Shown in pieces: positions 1 through 4,120 of a stretch of DNA of 5,375 nucleotides. Under the pieces are notes generated by a model. The model saw only the letters and a list, made by a program, of their open reading frames with translations, ran no database searches and had not been told where the DNA came from. The position numbers and the translations under genes were made by a program. The stretch's first letter is position 1, and each line of letters opens with the position of its first letter. This stretch comes from Thioalkalivibrio sp. (GTDB lineage: Bacteria > Pseudomonadota > Gammaproteobacteria > Ectothiorhodospirales > Ectothiorhodospiraceae), in the NCBI GenBank assembly GCA_003550945.1, contig PULL01000140.1:1-5375 (forward strand), given 5' to 3'.

Positions 1-192
1 CAGCCCGCGTTCACCCCGCGCGAGCAGGAAGTTCTCGGGTTGCTGGCCGAGGGCCAGAGCAACAAGCAGATCGCCCGCGAGCTGGACCTCAGCGAAGGCA
101 CGGTCAAGGTGCACGTGAAGCACATCCTGAAGAAGCTCGGTCTCCATTCCCGCCTCGAGGCGGCCTTGTGGGCGGTGGAGCACCGCGCTTGA
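1..192 (+). CDS. NarL/FixJ-family response regulator, C-terminal LuxR-type HTH domain (5' partial)
   Basis: The frame is open from base 1 and gives 63 residues ending at TGA 190-192. The start and the receiver domain lie off the left edge. The visible part is a complete LuxR/GerE-type four-helix DNA-binding domain. It opens with the hallmark [15 protein letters not shown] (residues 4-18), followed by the first HTH helix [11 protein letters not shown] (21-31) and the recognition helix region [17 protein letters not shown] (32-48). The family-typical R-x-E-A-A end follows (51-55). The stretch [12 protein letters not shown] plus SRLEAALW closely resembles E. coli NarL as I recall it. By family knowledge this would be a transcription factor activated by phosphorylation of an N-terminal receiver domain by a sensor kinase, but neither is visible. 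LuxR-type regulators with other N-terminal domains cannot be excluded. The gene converges on the mtfA-like gene. Its regulon cannot be inferred from this fragment. Confidence 0.9.
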   Translation, partial: QPAFTPREQEVLGLLAEGQSNKQIARELDLSEGTVKVHVKHILKKLGLHSRLEAALWAVEHRA

Positions 193-201
193 GCGTGCTC
201 A
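190..201. repeat. Short inverted repeat spanning two convergent stop codons
   Basis: TGAGC-GT-GCTCA is a 5-bp perfect stem around GT. One arm contains the regulator's TGA and the other the complement of the peptidase's TGA. The convergent genes are separated by only 6 bp (193-198). The stem is too short and lacks a T-tract, so it is not a credible intrinsic terminator. The two transcripts probably overlap at their 3' ends. Confidence 0.4.
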
Positions 202-1005
202 GTCTTCCACCCAGGGGATGCGGGTGGGGATCTCGTCGGCCCAGCCGTGCGGCTCAAGGCTGAAATAGAGTGCGAGCAGGCGGTAGATCGCGGGCCATTC
301 CGCCTGCAGGTAGGCGGGCGAAAAGAAGAAGTACTCGGCGACCACGGCGAGGAATTCGGCCGGATCCGTGGCTGCATAAGGGTCGATCACGGGCTCGTCC
401 CCCCGATCGATCTCGTCCTGGAGTTGGTCGTAGGCAGCGCTGAAGGTGTCGGTCCACTCGTCCGCCGACAGGCTTCGGGGCAGCGGTGGAAATCCGTTCA
501 CGTCGCCGTTGCCGGCATCCAGCGTGTGCGTGACTTCGTGCACGATCACCGCGCCGTCCTCCGCGACGTCGTTCCAGGAGAGCACCACCGGGCCGCGTTC
601 CCAGGCCTCTCCCGCCTGCGGCACCACCGCCTGATGATGCACGCCGGCTTCATCCACCCACTCCTGCTCCGGTGCGAAGGTGTCCGGGTACACGATCACC
701 GTTTGCCAGTCCCGGTAGGCGTCGATCCCGATGCGGAGGATCGGCAGGCAGGCGTAGGCCGCGATCACGTGTCGCTGCCAGGGATCCAGCCGCATGCGGA
801 TGCCCTTGAAGGTCTTGCGGCCGAGGAATTCGCCGATCCGTTCCCGCAGCGCCTCGCTCTCCGGCTGTGGCAGCCGATCGATGAAGGGAACGCTCGCGCG
901 CAGCCCGGCCCACTCGTTTTCCTCCAGCGGGGCGAAGGCGGGGGCGGGCAACAGGCGCTGTCCCAGTCCTCGAACCAGATTGTGCAGATCGCGAAACATC
1001 ACCAT
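199..1005 (-). CDS. mtfA: MtfA-like M90 zinc metallopeptidase
   Basis: A 268-residue protein, close to the ~265 residues of E. coli MtfA (Mlc titration factor A). The zinc site is intact: the HExxH motif is HEVTH at residues 156-160, and E217 in DPAEF sits about 60 residues later, where the family has its third zinc ligand. Other family hallmarks are WERGPVVLSW (135-144), LDAGNGD (162-168) followed by GFPPLP (171-176), DPYAATDPAEF (208-218) and AEYFF (223-227). No signal peptide or membrane helix is evident, so a cytoplasmic enzyme is expected. In E. coli, MtfA binds the glucose repressor Mlc and has aminopeptidase activity. Whether this organism has Mlc cannot be seen, so the true partner is unknown. 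The first ATG (1003-1005) has an AGG only 2 nt upstream. The ATG two codons in (997-999) has the same AGG at 8 nt, so a 266-residue start is equally or more plausible. The gene is divergent from gshA and convergent with the regulator. Confidence 0.93.
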   Translation of the reverse strand: MVMFRDLHNLVRGLGQRLLPAPAFAPLEENEWAGLRASVPFIDRLPQPESEALRERIGEFLGRKTFKGIRMRLDPWQRHVIAAYACLPILRIGIDAYRDWQTVIVYPDTFAPEQEWVDEAGVHHQAVVPQAGEAWERGPVVLSWNDVAEDGAVIVHEVTHTLDAGNGDVNGFPPLPRSLSADEWTDTFSAAYDQLQDEIDRGDEPVIDPYAATDPAEFLAVVAEYFFFSPAYLQAEWPAIYRLLALYFSLEPHGWADEIPTRIPWVED

Positions 1006-1073
1006 AGCCTAAGCCAAGTGACCGGGAACGGTCGTTGCGGTATGTTCCGCAGCTTTCCCGCCGGCGTAAAGGA
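1006..1073. promoter_or_regulatory. Divergent mtfA/gshA intergenic region with small inverted repeats
   Basis: These 68 bp must hold at least part of the control of both divergent genes unless promoters lie inside the coding regions. Three inverted repeats are visible: GACCG-GGAA-CGGTC (1020-1033), TGCGG-TATGTT-CCGCA (1036-1051), and GGAAC (1025-1029) paired with GTTCC (1044-1048). These overlap and are mutually exclusive as hairpins. I could not identify a convincing -35/-10 pair on either strand; TTGCGG (1035-1040) has no -10 partner at 16-18 bp. The role as a regulatory region is inferred from gene orientation. Confidence 0.4.
1068..1073 (+). promoter_or_regulatory. Shine-Dalgarno AAAGGA of gshA, start-deciding
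   Basis: AAAGGA abuts the ATG at 1074 with no spacer, which is too close for normal initiation. The in-frame GTG at 1080 lies 6 nt downstream of it, an ideal distance. The ribosome may therefore start at GTG 1080, giving a protein two residues shorter than the ATG start. Confidence 0.5.
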
Positions 1074-2690
1074 ATGAACGTGACCAGTCCGGAAAGCGAT
1101 CTTCAGCACCTCGTGCACGAACTCGGCGAACGCCTGCCTCCGCAGATGTTGCGCGGGCGCATCGGTCTCGAGAAGGAGACGCTGCGGGTGCAGATCGCCG
1201 GCTCCATCGCCCAGACGCCGCACCCGTCGGCGCTGGGCTCGGCGCTGACCCATCCGTACATCACCACCGACTATTCCGAGGCACTGCTCGAACTGGTGAC
1301 GCCCCCGTTCGACGACGTGCGCGAGACGCTGGGGTTTCTGCAGGATCTGCAGGCCTTTGCCGCGGCGCGGGTCGGCGACGAGCTGCTCTGGGCGACCAGC
1401 ATGCCCTGCGTGATCAACGGCGAGGAGTCGATTCCGGTCGCGCAGTACGGGCGTTCCAATGCCGGTCGCATGAAGACCGTGTACCGCATCGGGCTCGGGC
1501 ACCGGTACGGACGACTGATGCAGGTGATCGCCGGCGTGCACTTCAACTACTCCCCGCAGCCGTCGCTGTGGCCGGTACTGGCCGAGCTTCAGGGCGAGTC
1601 CGACAGTCGAGAGTATCGGGACCGGGTGATGATGGGGCTGATCCGCAACCTGCTGCGGTTCGGCTGGATGGTGCCCTACCTGTTCGGTGCTTCGCCCGCG
1701 GTGTGCAATTCCTTCGTCGACGGGCGCGGCGCAAAACTGGAGGATTTCGACGACGACAGCAGTTATCTGCCGTTTTCGACCAGCCTGCGCATGGGGGACA
1801 TCGGCTACACCAACCGCAAGGAGGCGGATACGGGAATCAAGGCCAACTACAACTCGCTGGGCGAGTACGTGGAAAGCCTGCGCTGTGCGATTAACACCGA
1901 GAGTCCCGAATGGGCCCGGATCGGCGTGAAGGTGGACGGCGAGTACCGCCAGCTGAATGCCAATATCCTGCAGATCGAGAACGAGTACTACAGTTCGGTC
2001 CGGCCCAAGCAGCCGCTGGAGCGCTTCGAGAAGCCGACGGATGCGCTCGAGTCCCGCGGCGTGGCGTATGTGGAACTGCGCTCCGTGGACGTGAACGCAC
2101 AGCATCCGCTCGGCGTGGACGAGAGCCAGCTGCGGTTTCTCGAGGCATTCTGCCTGACGGCCCTGCTGCTGCCGAGTGCGCCGCTGTCTGCCGCCGCGAT
2201 GGCCGATATCGACTCCAACCTGCTCGAGGTTGCCCACCGCGGGCGCGAACCGGGCCTGAAACTGCGCTGCGAGCGCGGGACTGCGCCGCTGCAGGATCTG
2301 GCGCGTGACATCCTCACGCTGATGCGGCCCGTGGCCGCGGTGCTGGACCAGGGGCTCCCCGGGGATCCGTACCGGCGTTCGCTGAGCGAGCAGTGGGGCA
2401 AGGTCGAGCAACCCGCACTGACACCCTCGGCGCGGATGCTCGAGGACATGATGGCCCGCGAGGAAGGCTTCTACCGCTATGCCCGTCGCCTTTCGGAGCA
2501 GCACCGCGAGTCCTTCAGGAGCAACAGCCCTCTCCCGCGGGAGGCCCAACTGGTGGAACTGGCGCAGCATTCGTTGACCGAGCAATCGGCGATGGAGGCC
2601 AGCGATCGCTATGATTTCGACAGCTTCCTGCAGCGGTATTTCGACGGGAGCCTGGTCGGGGTTTCCGGGGTGCGCACGTTCATCCGGTGA
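1074..2690 (+). CDS. gshA: Glutamate-cysteine ligase (gamma-glutamylcysteine synthetase), class I
   Basis: Catalyses ATP-dependent joining of L-glutamate (via its gamma-carboxyl) to L-cysteine, the first and usually rate-limiting step of glutathione synthesis, in the cytoplasm. From ATG 1074 the protein has 538 residues, slightly longer than E. coli GshA (518). Class I hallmarks appear in order: RGRIGLEKETLRV (27-39) with the acidic E33/E35 pair, THPYITTDYSEALLELVTP (59-77) with E69 and E73, LWATSMPC (105-112), YGRSN (125-129), YRIGLGHRYGRLMQVIAGVHFNYS (137-160), LFGASPA (203-209), YLPFSTSLRMGDIGY (231-245), and YVELRSVDVN (332-341). The acidic residues fall where E. coli GshA binds metal and ATP. 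The frame stays open upstream to a TTG at 1035, but the homologous start of the family and the AAAGGA favour ATG 1074 or GTG 1080. No gshB neighbour is present, so glutathione synthetase must be elsewhere. The sequence appears intact. The gene is followed by a REP-like palindrome cluster that could protect or end its mRNA. Confidence 0.96.
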   Translation: MNVTSPESDLQHLVHELGERLPPQMLRGRIGLEKETLRVQIAGSIAQTPHPSALGSALTHPYITTDYSEALLELVTPPFDDVRETLGFLQDLQAFAAARVGDELLWATSMPCVINGEESIPVAQYGRSNAGRMKTVYRIGLGHRYGRLMQVIAGVHFNYSPQPSLWPVLAELQGESDSREYRDRVMMGLIRNLLRFGWMVPYLFGASPAVCNSFVDGRGAKLEDFDDDSSYLPFSTSLRMGDIGYTNRKEADTGIKANYNSLGEYVESLRCAINTESPEWARIGVKVDGEYRQLNANILQIENEYYSSVRPKQPLERFEKPTDALESRGVAYVELRSVDVNAQHPLGVDESQLRFLEAFCLTALLLPSAPLSAAAMADIDSNLLEVAHRGREPGLKLRCERGTAPLQDLARDILTLMRPVAAVLDQGLPGDPYRRSLSEQWGKVEQPALTPSARMLEDMMAREEGFYRYARRLSEQHRESFRSNSPLPREAQLVELAQHSLTEQSAMEASDRYDFDSFLQRYFDGSLVGVSGVRTFIR

Positions 2691-2729
2691 GGTTTGCCGT
2701 CATGGGCTGGCGCTGGGCCCCCTCGCCAG

Positions 2730-2754
2730 CCCTCCCCCGGCATCCGGGGGAGGG
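2730..2754. repeat. REP-like palindrome 1 (11-bp perfect stem)
   Basis: CCCTCCCCCGG (2730-2740) pairs perfectly with CCGGGGGAGGG (2744-2754) around a CAT loop. It begins 39 bp after the gshA stop. It is a very stable hairpin but is followed by AGCCTTCTC rather than a T-run, so it is a poor classical terminator. It could still act as a 3' mRNA stabiliser or a weak terminator for gshA. Confidence 0.75.
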
Positions 2755-2767
2755 AGCCTTCTCACCT

Positions 2768-2785
2768 CCCCCAACGTCCTGGGGG
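2768..2785. repeat. REP-like palindrome 2 (6-bp stem)
   Basis: CCCCCA (2768-2773) pairs with TGGGGG (2780-2785) around a 6-nt loop, followed by GCTTTCTC. The short T-run makes it the most terminator-like of the three, though the stem is short. It sits between two longer palindromes of the same C-rich/G-rich type. Confidence 0.5.
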
Positions 2786-2793
2786 GCTTTCTC

Positions 2794-2817
2794 CCCTCTC
2801 CCGCTTGCGGGAGAGGG
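2794..2817. repeat. REP-like palindrome 3 (11-bp perfect stem)
   Basis: CCCTCTCCCGC (2794-2804) pairs perfectly with GCGGGAGAGGG (2807-2817) around TT. The core and its right flank (GGGGGTGAG, 2821-2829) match a very common dispersed intergenic repeat in GC-rich Proteobacteria, usually seen as CTCACCCC plus CCCTCTCCCGC and its complement. The flank can also pair outward with CTCAC at 2761-2765, giving a larger clover-like fold over 2761-2829. REP elements of this kind are typically mobilised by RAYT-type transposases; none is in the window. Confidence 0.75.
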
Positions 2818-2875
2818 ACCGGGGGTGAGGGCCTGGGTGAGTGCCGGGGATATCCGAACCGATCGTGCTTGGAAT

Positions 2876-2893
2876 TAAACGGCCGCTAAACGG
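2876..2893. repeat. TAAACGG direct repeat, candidate operator
   Basis: TAAACGG occurs at 2876-2882 and again at 2887-2893, separated by CCGC. The start-to-start distance is 11 bp, about one helical turn, placing both copies on one DNA face. It lies 154 bp upstream of the adaptor start, in the most AT-rich patch of the gap. Tandem same-face heptamers are typical of response-regulator sites. That use here is inference. Confidence 0.35.
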
Positions 2894-2917
2894 TCTTTCA
2901 GATCACGGAGCGTGTCT

Positions 2918-2974
2918 GCCGCCATCGGCGCACCCACTCCTGGCATTCCCCGTCTGTTCCCGCGCCGATGCGGC
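2918..2974 (+). repeat. Long imperfect inverted repeat in the efflux-operon leader
   Basis: GCCGC-C-ATCGGCGC (2918-2931) pairs with GCGCCGAT-GCGGC (2962-2974). This makes 8 + 5 bp of perfect pairing with one bulged C, closing a 30-nt loop. It ends 20 bp before the GGAGGA Shine-Dalgarno. No T-run follows, so an intrinsic terminator is unlikely. A leader RNA fold or protein-binding site is possible. Confidence 0.45.
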
Positions 2975-2994
2975 TGAAGGGAGACGCCGACACC

Positions 2995-3000
2995 GGAGGA
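2995..3000 (+). promoter_or_regulatory. Strong Shine-Dalgarno GGAGGA ahead of a 14-codon frame
   Basis: GGAGGA is the best ribosome-binding site in the gap. The only start at normal distance is TTG 3009 (8-nt spacer), which opens a 14-codon frame that stops inside the adaptor gene's start. It is 46 nt from the adaptor's GTG, too far to serve it directly. Confidence 0.55.
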
Positions 3001-3008
3001 TCGAAACC

Positions 3009-3053
3009 TTGCCGTCAAGCCAGTCATTCCACCCCCCGGGGCCAGCGTGTTGA
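3009..3053 (+). CDS. Possible 14-codon leader ORF, or the frameshifted true N-terminus of the adaptor
   Basis: TTG at 3009 follows GGAGGA by 8 nt and reads MPSSQSFHPPGPAC before TGA at 3051-3053. The stop overlaps the adaptor's start codons (GTG 3047, TTG 3050). Two readings fit. It may be a translated leader that couples initiation of the adaptor through stop-start overlap. Alternatively, one base is missing from the assembled C6-G4 run at 3032-3041, and TTG 3009 is really the adaptor's own start, giving an N-terminus such as MPSSQSFHPPGASVLKAI. The peptide has no run of one amino acid that would suggest classical attenuation. It is too short to recognise as a gene by content. Confidence 0.3.
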   Translation: MPSSQSFHPPGPAC

Positions 3054-4120
3054 AGGCGATCGCCGCTCTGCTGGCGCTCGCCATCCTTGCCGGCGGTGGG
3101 CTTTGGTTCTGGTCGGCGCAGGATCGTGGCGCGGGCAACGCCAGTCCCGCCACCAACGCCGCGGTCGACCGCCGCATTCCGGTGCGCGTGACCACGGTCG
3201 AGCCGCGCCGCTTCGAGACGGTGCTGGAATCTCTGGGCACTGCGCAGGCGAACGAGTCGGTGACCCTGACCGCCACCGTCACCGCGAGTGTTGCCGAGGT
3301 CCTGTTCCGCGACGGCGATGATGTCGAAGTCGGCCAGGTGCTGGTGCGCCTGGCTTCCGCCGAGGAAATCGCCGATCAGCGCGAGGCGCAGGTGGCGCTG
3401 ACCGAGCAGCGCCGGGAACTGAACCGCATCCGCGGTCTGGTCGCGGATGCCATCCTTCCGCGCCAGCAGTTGGACCAGCAGCGTTCCCGGGTCGACGAGG
3501 CGGAGGCCCGGCTTGCCGCGGTGGAGGCGCGCCTGGCGGACCGGGTGATTCGGGCACCGTTCTCCGGGGTGCTGGGGCTGCGCCGGGTGAGCACCGGTTC
3601 GCTGGTCACGCCGGGGACGGCGATCGCGGACCTGGACGACATTTCGCTGATCAAGGTGGACTTCACGGTCTCGGAACGTTTCCTCGGCGCGGTGCGGCGG
3701 GGCATGCCCATCGAGGCGCGCAGCGTCGCGTTTCGGGACCGGGTGTACGAGGGCACCGTGACCGCCGTCAGCACGCGGGTGGACATCGCGACGCGCACCG
3801 TCACCGTTCGCGCGGAGATCGACAACCGGGATCTCGAACTGCGCCCCGGCATGCTGCTGACCACGCGCCTGCCGCTGGACCCTGCGGACCGGCTGTCCGT
3901 GCCGGAAGGCGCGGTGATTGCCACCGCCGACCAGCACTTCGCCTTCGTGCTGAACGACGACGGTACCGTGCGGCGGCAGCAGATCACCATCGGCAGGCGC
4001 CAGCCCGGGCTGGTCGAGGTGCTCGACGGTTTGACCGAGGGTGAGCGGGTGGTCAGCGACGGCATCCTGCGCGTAAGGCAGGGCACCCGGGTGCGCGTGC
4101 TCGACGGAGATGCTGCATGA
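3047..4120 (+). CDS. RND efflux periplasmic adaptor (membrane fusion protein)
   Basis: The 357-residue protein bridges an RND pump and an outer-membrane channel across the periplasm. A hydrophobic N-terminal segment (about 4-22) anchors or exports it; there is no lipobox cysteine, so it is not a lipoprotein. The domains follow the adaptor order. First comes the biotinyl-lipoyl half-motif (about 65-102, with VLFRDGDDVEVGQVLVRL), then an alpha-hairpin coiled coil rich in E, R, Q and A (about 105-165). The second lipoyl half is RAPFSGVLGLRRVSTGSLVTPGT (169-191), followed by a beta-barrel (about 200-275) and a membrane-proximal domain (about 280-350). Length is normal for the family. The GTG at 3047 is the first available start in this frame after the upstream stop at 2975, but it has no good Shine-Dalgarno. 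The gene overlaps the pump by 4 bases, so both are translated together. Substrate is unknown. Confidence 0.92.
   Translation: MLKAIAALLALAILAGGGLWFWSAQDRGAGNASPATNAAVDRRIPVRVTTVEPRRFETVLESLGTAQANESVTLTATVTASVAEVLFRDGDDVEVGQVLVRLASAEEIADQREAQVALTEQRRELNRIRGLVADAILPRQQLDQQRSRVDEAEARLAAVEARLADRVIRAPFSGVLGLRRVSTGSLVTPGTAIADLDDISLIKVDFTVSERFLGAVRRGMPIEARSVAFRDRVYEGTVTAVSTRVDIATRTVTVRAEIDNRDLELRPGMLLTTRLPLDPADRLSVPEGAVIATADQHFAFVLNDDGTVRRQQITIGRRQPGLVEVLDGLTEGERVVSDGILRVRQGTRVRVLDGDAA
4106..4109 (+). promoter_or_regulatory. Shine-Dalgarno GGAG of the pump gene
   Basis: GGAG lies inside the adaptor's last codons, 7 nt before ATG 4117. With the ATGA overlap this supports the pump start and translational coupling. 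Confidence 0.6.

Larger units (their letters stand above)
2691..3046 (+). other. 356-bp intergenic region between gshA and the efflux operon
   Basis: No convincing gene lies here on either strand. Open frames through it are low-complexity shadows of the palindromes. The first half (about 2706-2832) is a run of C-rich and G-rich inverted repeats of REP type. The second half (about 2865-3046) is less GC-extreme around TTGGAATTAAAC (2869-2880). It carries a TAAACGG direct repeat, a long imperfect stem-loop and a strong Shine-Dalgarno before a very short frame, and is the likely promoter/leader region of the efflux operon. I could not pick a confident sigma-70 promoter: TTGGAA (2869-2874) has no matching -10 at 16-18 bp. 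Confidence 0.6.

Noticed and set aside
247..1077. 276-codon plus-strand frame over the mtfA region
   Set aside because: It is antisense to mtfA, whose minus-strand product has an intact HEVTH zinc site and family motifs. The plus frame shows no family features.
999..2585. 528-codon open frame on the minus strand across gshA
   Set aside because: It lies wholly antisense to the well-conserved gshA. Long antisense frames are expected in GC-rich codon usage. The translation is rich in H, R, Q and L, with no recognisable domain.
2869..2903. Possible sigma-70 promoter with TTGGAA as -35
   Set aside because: No acceptable -10 at 16-18 bp: the hexamer there is GGTCTT. TCAGAT lies too far away (23 bp).
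2611..3053. Plus-strand frames through the gshA-efflux gap (2611-2889, 2687-2878, 2841-3053)
   Set aside because: They run through the REP-like palindromes or overlap the gshA end, and have P/G/S-rich content without motifs. Only the last 14 codons after GGAGGA merit mention, and these are listed separately.
4083..4094. 12-bp perfect palindrome GCACCCGGGTGC near the adaptor's end
   Set aside because: It is inside coding sequence that reads normally (QGTRVRV region) and is expected by chance at this GC content; there is no T-run.
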